From the NCBI GenBank assembly GCA_038136035.1, contig JAYPYV010000011.1, positions 12,645 to 76,644 of the forward strand: a DNA stretch of 64,000 nt, read 5' to 3'. Source of the stretch: UBA9926 sp023261215 (GTDB lineage: Bacteria; Pseudomonadota; Gammaproteobacteria; Pseudomonadales; Azotimanducaceae). Numbering within the stretch: the first letter of the stretch is position 1; each line of letters begins with the position of its first letter. The notes under the pieces are model-generated. The model made no database searches, was not told where the DNA came from, and saw only the letters and a program-made list of their open reading frames with translations. Made by a program: the position numbers and the translations under genes. This document shows positions 25,986 to 35,550 of the stretch, piece by piece.

Positions 25986-26510
25986 TCAGGCTTTCAGGTC
26001 TGGGAACGATGCATCCAGCGTTTCATTCCAGCTCGCGAGTCGATCCGCTTGAGCGTTCATGAGCTCGTCGATGTCACCTTCGATCGTAATTTGAGTAATG
26101 GTGTCCCCTTGTCTGATCGCATCGACGACGGCTTGATCCGATTCGCCATTGACTGAACCGAAGACCGAATGATTGTCATCGAGATGAGGCGTTGGAACAT
26201 GGGTGATAAAAAACTGACTGCCATTCGTACCCGGTCCAGCATTGGCCATTGACAGTTGGCCCGGTCGATCGTGGCGTAGGCTTGCCACAAACTCGTCTTC
26301 GAACCGATAGCCCGGCCCGCCGGTTCCGGTGCCAAATGGACAACCGCCCTGAATCATGAAGTCGCCGATGACTCGGTGAAACGTCAATCCATCGTAGTAG
26401 CCACGATTCGCTAGATTCACAAAGCTGGCAACCGTGACCGGCGCCTCCTCGGCGTACAGTGTGAGGCCAATGGTGCCCTTGCTTGTTTCGATGTTGGCGG
26501 TGATGCTCAT
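25986..26510 (-). CDS. Cyclophilin-type peptidyl-prolyl cis-trans isomerase (PpiB-like)
   Basis: A 174-residue protein started at the ATG at 26510, which has AGAGGA upstream; a longer open frame to 26678 has no ribosome site and unlike composition. TSKGTIGLTLY, the catalytic FHRVIGDFMIQGG, NAGPGTNGSQFFI and FGSVNGESDQAV are canonical cyclophilin motifs. With no signal peptide it is cytoplasmic, assisting folding by proline isomerisation. In E. coli ppiB neighbours lpxH; here lpxH lies far away at the right edge. Confidence 0.9.
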   Translation of the reverse strand: MSITANIETSKGTIGLTLYAEEAPVTVASFVNLANRGYYDGLTFHRVIGDFMIQGGCPFGTGTGGPGYRFEDEFVASLRHDRPGQLSMANAGPGTNGSQFFITHVPTPHLDDNHSVFGSVNGESDQAVVDAIRQGDTITQITIEGDIDELMNAQADRLASWNETLDASFPDLKA

Positions 26511-26937
26511 AGTCTGTCCTCTTTTATTTGCATGGTATCGAAAGTGTTTCCTAATGGCGGCGCCCACGGTCCTGATCGCGATCTGAGTGGCCCGTTTGAC
26601 GTCTCGGTGCGCGTGACACCCTCTTGGTATTGGTGATCGTGATTCGTCGTTGCTCGAGAGTCTAGCAGGGCGCGTCACTGAGGCGCGCCTCGTTCACTGC
26701 TCAGCTATTTGAAATAAAGACCTTGCCCCTCATTTCGAATCTCATGTCAAAGACGGGTCCTATCGACTTTGGTGCGTGCGCCAGAGGCAAAACACAGCGT
26801 TCAGATTGACGGACTGCAGCCATTTTAGTCGGTTGATGGGGCCCCTTTAGAGTCGCCGGCTGGCGATTCATGTCAGTTGAGCGCCAGCGATCAAGCCGAT
26901 AATAGATGAATGACGCCAGGCGCCTCTAAAGCAGCGG
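26511..26937. other. Intergenic region between cyclophilin gene and gltA
   Basis: No gene is supported in 427 bp. It contains the promoter of the cyclophilin gene (minus strand, left edge) and the 3' end of gltA (minus strand, right edge). A small dyad TCGCC-GGCT-GGCGA lies within it, without a T-run on the minus strand. I see no clear terminator, RNA gene or repeat. Confidence 0.45.
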
Positions 26938-28227
26938 CTATCGATCGCTGATGGGCACAAAGTCCCGCTGTGTTGGGCCCGTATACAGTTGTCTGGGTCT
27001 GCCAATTTTAAAGGGAACGGAAAGCATTTCCGACCAATGAGAAATCCATCCGGGGGTTCTGCCCAGCGCAAACAACGCGGTGTACATGGGGGTCGGAATG
27101 CCCATGGCTTTTAAGGTGATCCCCGAGTAGAAATCGATATTGGGGTAGAGTTTGCGTTCGATGAAGTAGGGCTCTTCTCGGGCCATCTTCTCAAGGGTGG
27201 TGGCGATCTTAAGCAAGGGTTCATCCTCGACCCCTTGCTCGGCTAAAACAGCGTGACAACTTTCCTGCATCACGAGAGCGCGTGGATCAAAGTTCTTGTA
27301 CACGCGATGGCCAAAGCCCATGAGTTTAAAGGGATCATCTTTGTCTTTGGCTTTGGCAACGTAGTCGTTGACGACTGCAACATCGCCGATTTCATTCAGC
27401 ATATCGAGAACCGCTTCATTGGCGCCACCATGTGAAGGGCCCCAAAGCGCCGCGATGCCTGCTGCGATCGCTGCATAAGGATTGCATTCTGTTGACCCTG
27501 CCAAACGAACCGTCGACGTTGACGCGTTTTGTTCGTGATCAGCGTGGAGTATGAATATTCGATCGAGCGCACTCGCGAGGGTTGGGCTTACCGATGAGGG
27601 CTTGCCGCTCTCGCCAAAGCACATGTTGAGGAAATTTTCGGCGTAACCGAGCGACGGATCTGGATCGACGAATTCCCGACCGATGGACTTGCGATAACTC
27701 ATGGCCGCGAGCGTTGGCACTTTGGCAATCAGTTGCATGGCTGACTCCATCCGGTGGTCAGCGTTGTAGATATCCAGTCCTTCATGGAACAGTGCTGCCA
27801 AGCCACCGACACCGGCACACAGCATGGACATGGGGTGCGCAGTTGCTGTGAAACCGTCAAAAATTTTTGCGAACTGGGCGTCGATTGGCATTCGTTCATT
27901 GATATCAGACTTGAACTGAGCAAGTTCGGCTTGCGTGGGGAGCTCACCGTGGAGTAGGAGGTAGCACACTTCAAGATGCTCTGCCCCGGATGCGAGGGCT
28001 TCAATGGGATAACCACGATAGGTGAGGACCCCAGCATCGCCATCGATGTAGGTGATCTTGGATTCGCAACTGGCCGTCGACAAAAAGCCTGGGTCAAAGG
28101 TGAACAGGCCTTCGCTGATGAGGCCGCGCACGTCGATCACATCAAGACCGGCAGTCGCCTCGAGGACAGGCAGTGCGACCGTTTTGCCGTCGATGGTAAT
28201 GCTTACATCATGTTTCATATTGCTCAC
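26938..28227 (-). CDS. gltA: Citrate synthase (type II)
   Basis: A 429-residue citrate synthase of the long, NADH-sensitive Gram-negative type. GLFTFDPGFLSTASCESKITYIDG, HADHEQNASTST, GPSHGGANEAVL, MGFGHRVYKNFDPRA and the C-terminal PRQLYTGPTQRDFV match GltA; catalytic His residues lie in HGGAN and GHRVY, and the Asp in IDFYSG. It condenses oxaloacetate and acetyl-CoA. Start may be GTG 28227 or ATG 28218, the latter being better spaced from GTGAG. It is transcribed divergently from sdhCDAB across a long regulatory space, the arrangement seen in Pseudomonas. Confidence 0.96.
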   Translation of the reverse strand: MSNMKHDVSITIDGKTVALPVLEATAGLDVIDVRGLISEGLFTFDPGFLSTASCESKITYIDGDAGVLTYRGYPIEALASGAEHLEVCYLLLHGELPTQAELAQFKSDINERMPIDAQFAKIFDGFTATAHPMSMLCAGVGGLAALFHEGLDIYNADHRMESAMQLIAKVPTLAAMSYRKSIGREFVDPDPSLGYAENFLNMCFGESGKPSSVSPTLASALDRIFILHADHEQNASTSTVRLAGSTECNPYAAIAAGIAALWGPSHGGANEAVLDMLNEIGDVAVVNDYVAKAKDKDDPFKLMGFGHRVYKNFDPRALVMQESCHAVLAEQGVEDEPLLKIATTLEKMAREEPYFIERKLYPNIDFYSGITLKAMGIPTPMYTALFALGRTPGWISHWSEMLSVPFKIGRPRQLYTGPTQRDFVPISDR

Positions 28228-28947
28228 TTTCTTTTGCTGGATGAGATGAGCGCCAGTTTCCCTAACTAACGCCTAGCGTGCGTTTTGCATCTCCCGGCTG
28301 GCTCCAACCGTTTTGCAACCCTGGTTATCCATCGCCTGTTCGAGGGGGCGTGCCTTTGGGCGCGTGCATGTGAACGGTCCGATGGTTAGTCAATGGCGGT
28401 TTCGGTCCATTTCGCAACCCGAATGGTAGCCCGAATCGCCACGGTGCAGGCCCTAGAACAAGCACGTAGCCATGGCGGATGCGAAGAACTTTAGGGTGCT
28501 CAGTCGTTCTATCAGCCGTTGGCCAGGACGCAACATCTAATCAAATGGGCCGTCTGCTGTAAAGCCCAGGTCATCGGTTACCAACCCCAAATAGGTTTGT
28601 TTTTTGGGGGTCAAAACTCTATCATGGCGCGTCGTTCAAAAAGGGCACAATTGCAGTCAAAGCCCAAGATTTCGAAAGATTTTTTCGGTGCCTAAATGGC
28701 TGTGCACGCGTCCTAACGCTGGCTTGGATCGATCTGCAATCGAACGGGAAGGATGCGCGGCCGCCGGTCTCGAGGTGGGGCTTGGGTTCGATTGCAGAGG
28801 CGCCTCGGTCTCGCGGCAGTTAATCGATGAGCACCCAGGTGGCAACATAAAAATGACCGCAAATTAAGGCGGTGCACGGTTTAAGACGTAGCTTGAAAAC
28901 GGCATGGCACCATGCCGGACGAAAAAAGATTGACAGGGAGATCAGTT
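28228..28947. other. Long divergent regulatory region gltA / sdhC
   Basis: This space of about 720 bp contains no convincing gene. A plus-strand frame at 28604-28867 lacks a ribosome site and coding character. It must hold the gltA and sdh promoters. Visible structures are CCCCAAA (28585-28591) facing TTTGGGG (28603-28609), the 13-bp inverted repeat at 28733-28798 (listed separately) and the palindrome GAGGCGCCTC at 28797-28806. The density of dyads on the sdh side suggests a structured mRNA leader or regulator sites. Confidence 0.5.
28733..28798 (+). promoter_or_regulatory. 13-bp perfect inverted repeat in the sdh leader region
   Basis: TCTGCAATCGAAC (28733-28745) is the exact reverse complement of GTTCGATTGCAGA (28786-28798), separated by 40 bp of GC-rich sequence. 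In RNA this would be a long stem-loop about 150 nt before sdhC. A regulatory leader, a small RNA or a paired protein-binding site are all possible; nothing in the sequence decides between them. Confidence 0.5.
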
Positions 28948-29334
28948 TTGAAAAATTCGAATAGGCCCATCAACGTCGGGATTGGCGATTTGCTGCAGTT
29001 CAGCTGGCCGATCACCGCTTTGGCGTCGATTACACACCGAGTCGCAGGCGTTGCGCTGTTCGTCGCTTTTGGATTTGCGCTGTACGTTTTAGAGCTATCG
29101 CTGAGTTCGGCCTCAGGGTTCGAGGAGGTCCAAACACTTCTGACCTCGGGTATCGCGAAAAGCATTCTTTGGGTCAGTCTTGCCGCGCTGATTTACCACT
29201 TTGTGGCCGGTATTAAACATCTCCTGTTGGACGGGAGCGATGCGGAATCCCTGGCTGTTGGCCGAACGGCGGCTATCGTGACGTTGTTGGTCTCACTCGC
29301 ATTGATCGCTTTGATGACGCTCTGGGTCATCTAA
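28948..29334 (+). CDS. sdhC: Succinate dehydrogenase cytochrome b556 subunit
   Basis: A 128-residue membrane subunit. The TTG at 28948 is preferred: MKNSNRPINVGIGDL aligns with SdhC N-termini and GGGAG lies 7 bp upstream. An ATG at 28912 in the same frame would add 12 residues. Three membrane helices are visible, with SITHRVAGV in the first and IYHFVAGIKHLLLD in the second, whose His is the expected haem ligand. It anchors SdhAB in the inner membrane and helps form the quinone site. It is the first gene of sdhCDAB. Confidence 0.92.
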   Translation: MKNSNRPINVGIGDLLQFSWPITALASITHRVAGVALFVAFGFALYVLELSLSSASGFEEVQTLLTSGIAKSILWVSLAALIYHFVAGIKHLLLDGSDAESLAVGRTAAIVTLLVSLALIALMTLWVI

Positions 29335-29381
29335 TCAAATTGTTCGCTCGTAATATTTACCGCTCGTAACAAGGAGGTTCC

Positions 29382-29750
29382 ATGGTTACGCAAGTCACTA
29401 GTTTTTCTCGTAATGGGGTAGGCGATTGGTACCTCCAGCGTATGTCATCGATCATCATCGCGATTTACACGGTACTGCTTGTTGGCATCATTGTGATGAC
29501 ACCCGAATGGTCGTTTGAGCGTTGGGCGGGATTGTTCGATAGCACCCTCATGAAAATTGCGACGCTGCTGGTGATACTTGCGACCTGCGTTCACGCGTGG
29601 ATTGGTATGTGGACCATAGGCACCGACTATCTGCGCGCAAGAACCATGGGTCCGATCGGCGATACGCTCCGGTCGATTTACCAACTGGTGTGTGTATTGG
29701 CGATCCTCAGCTACCTGATTTGGGGCATCCAGATTCTTTGGGGTAATTAA
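29382..29750 (+). CDS. sdhD: Succinate dehydrogenase membrane anchor subunit
   Basis: A 122-residue protein with three membrane helices. GVGDWYLQRMSSIIIAIY precedes the first. HAWIGMWTIGTDYL in the second contains the haem-proximal His and the Asp-Tyr pair equivalent to the quinone-site residues of E. coli SdhD. A strong AAGGAGG ribosome site precedes the ATG. Only 2 bp separate its stop from sdhA. Confidence 0.93.
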   Translation: MVTQVTSFSRNGVGDWYLQRMSSIIIAIYTVLLVGIIVMTPEWSFERWAGLFDSTLMKIATLLVILATCVHAWIGMWTIGTDYLRARTMGPIGDTLRSIYQLVCVLAILSYLIWGIQILWGN

Positions 29751-29752
29751 GT

Positions 29753-31525
29753 ATGTCTAATCTTTCAACATTAGAGTTTGACGCAATCATCATCGGAGGC
29801 GGGGGCTCCGGGCTTCGCGCAGCCCTTCAACTGGCCCAATCTGGGCACAAGACAGCGGTGGTTTCTAAGGTTTTTCCAACCCGCTCGCACACGGTATCAG
29901 CGCAAGGCGGGATCACGTGCGCGATTGCTAGCGAGGATCCCAATGATGATTGGCGTTGGCACATGTACGACACCGTGAAGGGGTCCGACTACATTGGAGA
30001 TCAGGACGCCATCGAATACATGTGCAGTGTCGGCCCTGAGGCGGTCTTCGAACTTGAGCACATGGGCTTGCCTTTCTCGCGTAAAGAAAATGGCCGGATT
30101 TATCAACGTCCGTTCGGCGGTCAGAGCAAGGATTTTGGGAACGGCGGCCAAGCGGCGAGAACGTGTGCCGCGGCGGATCGCACCGGTCATGCGCTTCTTC
30201 ATACGTTGTTCCAGGGCAATTTGAAGGCGGGTTCAACGTTCTTTAACGAATGGTTTGCCGTTGACTTGGTGAAGAACGCGGATGGTGCCGTGACCGGCGT
30301 CATCGCGATTTGTATGGAAACGGGTGAAGTTCACTACATCAAGTCTAAGGCGACAGTGCTCGCCACTGGGGGCGCTGGTCGAATTTACGCCTCCACCACC
30401 AACGCCTTGATGAACACTGGGGATGGCACGGGCATGGCACTTCGAGCCGGCTACGTCATGCAGGATATGGAGATGTGGCAATTCCATCCCACAGGCATCG
30501 CTGGCGCCGGAACGCTCGTAACCGAGGGTTGTCGTGGAGAAGGCGGATATCTCATTAATAAGGATGGCGAGCGATTCATGGAGCGCTACGCGCCCAATGC
30601 AAAAGATCTAGCAGGTCGAGATGTGGTCGCCAGAAGCATGGTGCTCGAGATCTTGGAAGGCCGCGGCGCCGGTCCTGAAGGGGATCATGTGTTGTTGAAG
30701 CTCGACCACTTGGGCGAGGATATTCTGCATTCCAGGCTGCCTGGCATCGTCGAGCTGTCGAAAACGTTCGCTCATGTCGATCCGGTGAAAGAACCGATTC
30801 CCGTGGTGCCTACTTGCCATTACATGATGGGCGGGTTGCCAACCAATATTCATGGCCAGGCGATTACTCGAAATGCAGCGGGTGAAGACGAGGCGGTGCC
30901 AGGTCTTTTTGCTGTGGGCGAAGCGGCTTGTGTTTCGGTCCACGGTGCGAATCGCTTGGGCGGTAACTCGTTGCTTGATTTGGTGGTCTTTGGCCGAGCG
31001 GCGGGACTCTACATCAATGAAGCCCTTACTCAAGGAATGAGCGTCCGCGCATCGAGCGAATCAGATATTGATGCCGCCACGGCACGCATGCATCGATGGA
31101 ATGAGTCCTCTGGTGGTGAATCGCCGACAGAACTCAAAAAAGAATTGCAGGCCTGTATGCAATTGAACTTTGGCGTTTTCCGTAAGGAAGGGCCAATGCA
31201 AGAGGGCATCAAAAAGTTAGGGGAGTTGAGGGAAAGAATCGGACAAGCCCACTTGCAAGACAAGTCCAGGGCGTTCAACACCGCGCGTTTAGAGGCCCTT
31301 GAGCTTGATAATCTTCTGGAAATCGCTGAGGCAACCGCTGTCAGTGCGGAGGGTCGAAAGGAGAGCCGGGGCGCTCACGCTCGAGATGACTTCCAAGAAC
31401 GTGACGATGAGCATTGGTTAGCCCATTCAATCTATGATCCAAAGACCAAATCTTTGGGTAAGCGAGACGTGAATTTTGAACCCAAAACCATGGAGCGCTT
31501 TGAACCCAAGGCGCGACATTACTAA
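29753..31525 (+). CDS. sdhA: Succinate dehydrogenase flavoprotein subunit
   Basis: A 590-residue FAD subunit. IIIGGGGSGLRAAL is the dinucleotide-binding loop, SHTVSAQGG has the His (about residue 46) that binds FAD covalently, and HPTGIAGAGTLVTEGCRGEGG holds active-site His, Thr and Glu residues. ANRLGGNSLLDLVVFGRAAG is another family block. It oxidises succinate to fumarate. Full length for the family, with no visible damage. Confidence 0.96.
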   Translation: MSNLSTLEFDAIIIGGGGSGLRAALQLAQSGHKTAVVSKVFPTRSHTVSAQGGITCAIASEDPNDDWRWHMYDTVKGSDYIGDQDAIEYMCSVGPEAVFELEHMGLPFSRKENGRIYQRPFGGQSKDFGNGGQAARTCAAADRTGHALLHTLFQGNLKAGSTFFNEWFAVDLVKNADGAVTGVIAICMETGEVHYIKSKATVLATGGAGRIYASTTNALMNTGDGTGMALRAGYVMQDMEMWQFHPTGIAGAGTLVTEGCRGEGGYLINKDGERFMERYAPNAKDLAGRDVVARSMVLEILEGRGAGPEGDHVLLKLDHLGEDILHSRLPGIVELSKTFAHVDPVKEPIPVVPTCHYMMGGLPTNIHGQAITRNAAGEDEAVPGLFAVGEAACVSVHGANRLGGNSLLDLVVFGRAAGLYINEALTQGMSVRASSESDIDAATARMHRWNESSGGESPTELKKELQACMQLNFGVFRKEGPMQEGIKKLGELRERIGQAHLQDKSRAFNTARLEALELDNLLEIAEATAVSAEGRKESRGAHARDDFQERDDEHWLAHSIYDPKTKSLGKRDVNFEPKTMERFEPKARHY

Positions 31526-31610
31526 CGGCTTTTGATGGCACCGAGGGTCCCATCGGGTTCCCCGGTATTGTCAACGAATTGATCGACAGGACGTTGAACC
31601 AAGAGAGAAC

Positions 31611-31626
31611 AACACCTCAAGGTGTT
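31611..31626 (+). other. Small hairpin in the sdhA-sdhB gap
   Basis: AACACC-TCAA-GGTGTT forms a perfect 6-bp stem with a 4-nt loop, 17 bp before the sdhB start and without a T-run. The sdhA-sdhB space (118 bp) is longer than in most sdh operons; the hairpin might protect or process the mRNA, or affect sdhB translation. Confidence 0.4.
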
Positions 31627-31643
31627 ACACAAGAAGGAACTGA

Positions 31644-32351
31644 GTGATGCAAGTGAGTGTTTATCGCTTCAACCCGGAAACTGACGACCGGCCCTACATG
31701 CAGGATTACCAAGTCGATATCCCTGAGGGACGAGATTTGATGGTGTTGGATGTGATGGCCCTCATCAAGGAGCAAGACCCTTCGGTGACCTATCGGCGCT
31801 CCTGTCGAGAGGGCGTGTGTGGCTCGGATGGGGTGAACATGAATGGGAAAAATGGCCTCGCCTGCATTACGCCGGTGTCTGAGGTCGCCAAAGGTGGAAA
31901 ATTAAAGCTTCGTCCTTTGCCCGGACTTCCGGTCATTCGTGATCTCATTGTGGATATGGAACAGTTTTACGAGAACTACCGTCGGGTTGAGCCTTATCTT
32001 CAAAACGACACACTGCCACCGACTAAGGAGCGCCTGCAATCGCCTGAGGATCGCGAAAAGCTTGATGGCCTGTACGAGTGTATTTTGTGTGCGTGTTGTT
32101 CTACCTCGTGCCCAAGTTTTTGGTGGAACCCTGATAAATTCATCGGTCCGGCGGGATTGCTCCAAGCCTACCGCTTCATCGCGGACAGCCGAGATACGGC
32201 CACAGAAGAGCGGCTATCCAATCTTGAGGATCCATTCAGTGTGTTTCGGTGCCGAGGCATCATGAATTGCGTGAGTGTATGTCCCAAGGGGCTGAATCCA
32301 ACACGCGCGATTGGCCATATCCGAACCATGCTACTCGATCGAGCGGTTTAG
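31644..32351 (+). CDS. sdhB: Succinate dehydrogenase iron-sulfur subunit
   Basis: A 235-residue subunit with all three cluster motifs: CREGVCGSDGVNMNGKNGLAC for [2Fe-2S], CILCACCSTSCP for [4Fe-4S] and CRGIMNCVSVCPKGLNP for [3Fe-4S]. It passes electrons from SdhA to the quinone site in SdhCD. AGAAGGAACTGAGTG before the ATG contains the ribosome site. The sucA promoter lies just after its stop. Confidence 0.96.
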   Translation: MMQVSVYRFNPETDDRPYMQDYQVDIPEGRDLMVLDVMALIKEQDPSVTYRRSCREGVCGSDGVNMNGKNGLACITPVSEVAKGGKLKLRPLPGLPVIRDLIVDMEQFYENYRRVEPYLQNDTLPPTKERLQSPEDREKLDGLYECILCACCSTSCPSFWWNPDKFIGPAGLLQAYRFIADSRDTATEERLSNLEDPFSVFRCRGIMNCVSVCPKGLNPTRAIGHIRTMLLDRAV

Positions 32352-32375
32352 AGAAGAATTTTTCTAACGCATCGG

Positions 32376-32404
32376 TTGGGACTGCTGCCGAGGGGCGTTA
32401 CAAT
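32376..32404 (+). promoter_or_regulatory. Sigma-70-type promoter for sucA
   Basis: TTGGGA (32376-32381) and TACAAT (32399-32404) are separated by exactly 17 bp and match 4/6 and 5/6 consensus bases. Transcription would start about 20 bp before the sucA ATG. It would allow sucA to be transcribed separately from sdhCDAB. Confidence 0.5.
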
Positions 32405-32430
32405 AGGGCGCGCTTTGAGAGTGGCAGCCC

Positions 32431-35286
32431 ATGACCCCCAAATCTATGGCCGAACTATGGCAATCCAGCCATATTTCTGGCGGCAACAGTGCTTACGTCG
32501 AATCCCTTTTTGAGGATTTTCTGCAAGATCCCTTAGGCTGCCCAGAGCCCTGGAAGTCCTACTTCGAAGGCCTGCCTCAATTGCAGGTTGAGCAAAGCTC
32601 GGATCTTTCGCACGCGACGGTTCGCGATCACTTCCTATTGCTTGCCAAGAATCAGTCCCGCGTGGTGCCGGCTCCGGCGTCTTCTGTGTCCGCGCAACAC
32701 GAGCGCAAGCAATTCGCCGTTGGCGAGCTGATTAATGCGTATCGGAGACGGGGTCATTTGAAGGCCACCTTGGATCCGCTTGGTCTCGCGCCCAAACAGT
32801 CGGTGCCCAGTCTGGAACTGGGTTTCCATGGATTATCGCTTGCAGATATCGACACCCGATTCCAAGTGGGTTCGCTCGCCATAGGCCAGAGCGAAGCGAC
32901 ACTGAGTGAAATCATTCAAGTGCTGGAAACCACCTACTGTGGGGCGATTGGAGCTGAATTCATGCATATCACTGACCAACTCGAACAGAGTTGGGTTCAG
33001 GAACACATGGAGACGACCCAAACCCATCCTTATTACGGGCATGGCACTCGGCGACGATTGCTCGACCGGATTCTCGCAGCCGAGGGACTTGAGCTCTATC
33101 TTGGGAAAAAATATCCGGGCACCAAACGGTTTGGGCTGGAGGGGGCGGAGACGTTTATCTGCTGCCTAGCAGAATTGATCCACCGCGCAGGGACCCATGG
33201 GGTCAAGGAAACGGTGATCGGCATGGCGCATCGAGGCCGGCTGAATGTGTTGGTCAATTTGATGGGCAAGGACCCGGCGGAGCTGTTTGATGAGTTTGAG
33301 GGTCGATATCAGGACACGGTCTCCTCAGGCGACGTGAAATATCATCAGGGGTTCTCTTCGAACCTGATGACCCCGGGTGGCGAAATGCATCTCGCGCTCG
33401 GATTTAACCCCAGTCACCTGGAGATCGCGGCGCCCGTCATAGAAGGCTCGGTCCGGGCGCGCATGGATCGAAGAGACGATGTGCTGGGTGATCAAGTGCT
33501 GGCCATTAATGTTCATGGCGATGCAGCGTTTGCAGGCCAGGGTGTGGTGATGGAAACCTTCCAGATGTCACAAACGCGAGGTTTTTATACCGGTGGCACG
33601 ATACACGTGATCATCAATAACCAAATTGGCTACACGACCCACCAACAAATCGACGCCCGCTCAACGCATTACTGTACGGAAGTGGCCAAGATGGTCCAGG
33701 CACCGGTTTTTCATGTGAACGGTGATGAACCTGAAGCGGTGCTCTTTGTTTCCCAGTTAGCGCTTGACTATCGGATGAAGTTTAAAAAAGACGTGATCAT
33801 CGACATCGTGTGTTATCGGCGTCGTGGACACAATGAGGGCGATGAACCGGCCATCACGCAGCCTGTGATGTACGACAGGATCCGTTCGCACCCGACGACA
33901 TTGAGCCAGTATTCGCAAAAACTTATTCAGGAAGGCGCGATAGAACTTGCGGAATATGAGCGGCGGATTCTGGCCTATCGGGATGCACTGGACGAAGGCA
34001 GTGCGGTGGCATGGGATTATCTAAAGGAGCCCGATACGTCGCTCTATGTGGATTGGACACCCCACCTTAACCCGGATCGAAATCAAAGCGTGGTGACCCG
34101 TGTCGACGGCGCTCGATTCAAGGCGTTGGGGCGATCGCTCCTGGCGTTGCCGCCTGAATTCAAGGTGCATCGGCAGGTTCAGCGCATTTTGGATGAACGC
34201 GAGGCGATGAACGAGGGTGTTCAACCCTTTAATTGGGGATTCGCCGAAATCATGGCGTACGCCACGTTGCTCGATGAGGGGTATCACATTCGACTCACAG
34301 GTCAGGACGTGGGTCGAGGGACCTTTGCCCACCGACATGCAGTTCTGCACGAGCAAGTCACGGGGGACGCCTTCATGCCGCTCTCTGCGCTCGACGTGCC
34401 AGGCGAAATTAATCTGTATGACTCACTGTTATCAGAAGAAGCCGTGCTTGCGTTCGAGTATGGTTATTCGCAGACCAGTCCTCGAACGCTAGTGATTTGG
34501 GAAGCCCAGTTTGGTGATTTTGCGAACGGCGCGCAGGTGGTGATTGATCAATTTATCACCAGTGGTGAGCAGAAGTGGGGTCGGATGTCCGGGCTCACGA
34601 TGCTTTTGCCGCACGGTTATGAGGGTGCCGGACCCGAGCATTCGTCGGCACGGCTTGAGCGTTATTTGCAGTTGTGCGCTGAGCACAATATCCAAGTGTG
34701 CGTGCCCAGCACGCCGTCGCAGATTTTTCATGTCTTGCGGCGACAAATGCTGAATCCCGCAAGAAAACCGTTGGTCATCATGTCGCCAAAGAGCTTGCTC
34801 AGGCACCCCCGTGCCGTGTCCGATCGCGACGCATTCACGGAAGGTCAATTTCATGAAGTGTTAGCCGACGGCCACGCGTTGGCGCCGCCCGGTGAAATCG
34901 AGCGTCTGGTGCTCTGCAGTGGGAAGGTTTATTACGATTTGATTGAGGCGCGCGAGTCGCTTGGCCTCAACAAAGTGGGCGTCCTTAGAATTGAGCAGTT
35001 GTACCCTTTTCCTGAAGGCCCCCTCAGCGAAATGTTGGCGCATTACGATAATGTGAAAGAAACCGTTTGGTGCCAAGAAGAACCCATGAATCAGGGCGCG
35101 TGGTACAGCAGTCAACATCACATGCGGCGTGTGCTCCGCCTTCATTACCCCGATTTAATGCTGACGTACGCGGGCCGTCGAGCGTCTGCCGCGGCAGCAG
35201 CTGGGAATATGGGGCTGCACACCAGGCAGCAACATGAGCTGATTGATCTCGCACTGAGGGGCGATGGCACTGAGGTGTTGGAATGA
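32431..35286 (+). CDS. sucA: 2-oxoglutarate dehydrogenase E1 component
   Basis: A 951-residue thiamine-diphosphate enzyme. The N-terminal segment (SYVESLFEDFL-like, DPLGCPEPWKSYFEGLP) is the E2-binding region. GMAHRGRLNVLVN, GFNPSHLE, HGDAAFAGQGVVMETF and HVNGDEPEAVLFV follow the OdhA/SucA order with the ThDP and Mg sites. The C-terminal half has RHAVLHEQ and ANGAQVVIDQF. It decarboxylates 2-oxoglutarate and transfers the succinyl group to the lipoyl arm of SucB. Length agrees with the family. It is separated from sucB by 315 bp, an unusually large gap. Confidence 0.96.
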   Translation: MTPKSMAELWQSSHISGGNSAYVESLFEDFLQDPLGCPEPWKSYFEGLPQLQVEQSSDLSHATVRDHFLLLAKNQSRVVPAPASSVSAQHERKQFAVGELINAYRRRGHLKATLDPLGLAPKQSVPSLELGFHGLSLADIDTRFQVGSLAIGQSEATLSEIIQVLETTYCGAIGAEFMHITDQLEQSWVQEHMETTQTHPYYGHGTRRRLLDRILAAEGLELYLGKKYPGTKRFGLEGAETFICCLAELIHRAGTHGVKETVIGMAHRGRLNVLVNLMGKDPAELFDEFEGRYQDTVSSGDVKYHQGFSSNLMTPGGEMHLALGFNPSHLEIAAPVIEGSVRARMDRRDDVLGDQVLAINVHGDAAFAGQGVVMETFQMSQTRGFYTGGTIHVIINNQIGYTTHQQIDARSTHYCTEVAKMVQAPVFHVNGDEPEAVLFVSQLALDYRMKFKKDVIIDIVCYRRRGHNEGDEPAITQPVMYDRIRSHPTTLSQYSQKLIQEGAIELAEYERRILAYRDALDEGSAVAWDYLKEPDTSLYVDWTPHLNPDRNQSVVTRVDGARFKALGRSLLALPPEFKVHRQVQRILDEREAMNEGVQPFNWGFAEIMAYATLLDEGYHIRLTGQDVGRGTFAHRHAVLHEQVTGDAFMPLSALDVPGEINLYDSLLSEEAVLAFEYGYSQTSPRTLVIWEAQFGDFANGAQVVIDQFITSGEQKWGRMSGLTMLLPHGYEGAGPEHSSARLERYLQLCAEHNIQVCVPSTPSQIFHVLRRQMLNPARKPLVIMSPKSLLRHPRAVSDRDAFTEGQFHEVLADGHALAPPGEIERLVLCSGKVYYDLIEARESLGLNKVGVLRIEQLYPFPEGPLSEMLAHYDNVKETVWCQEEPMNQGAWYSSQHHMRRVLRLHYPDLMLTYAGRRASAAAAAGNMGLHTRQQHELIDLALRGDGTEVLE

Positions 35287-35510
35287 GAGGGCAAGGTCTT
35301 TATAGCGGGCTCGAACTGCCTGAGGGCGTTGGCGAGCGTTGATCGAACCGAAGGTGTGGGTGACCACGAGTCAGCCTGCGTCCCCAAACCACTGAGGGCT
35401 GTCGCGGCAGACCAAGAAGGCGGGTGACCTAAACAGTGGGTTGATCACGCATCAGGGCTGCGTCGTTCAATGCCGCCGACCGGCCAAGGCGCGCTGATTG
35501 AGCGATGTGA

Positions 35511-35526
35511 GTCCTCTGTAGAGGAC
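35511..35526. promoter_or_regulatory. Perfect palindrome upstream of sucB
   Basis: GTCCTCTGTAGAGGAC is a dyad with 7-bp arms around GT; as RNA it would fold as a 6-bp stem with a TGTA loop. It lies 25 bp before the tandem repeat and 76 bp before the sucB start. No T-run follows, so a protein site or RNA-stability element is more likely than a terminator. Confidence 0.4.
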
Positions 35527-35550
35527 GCGGTGCGTGGTGCGAGAGTGTAC

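Noticed and set aside
28604..28867. Possible 87-codon gene in the sdh leader
   Set aside because: No ribosome site, unlike composition, and it overlaps the 13-bp inverted repeat; better explained as regulatory DNA.
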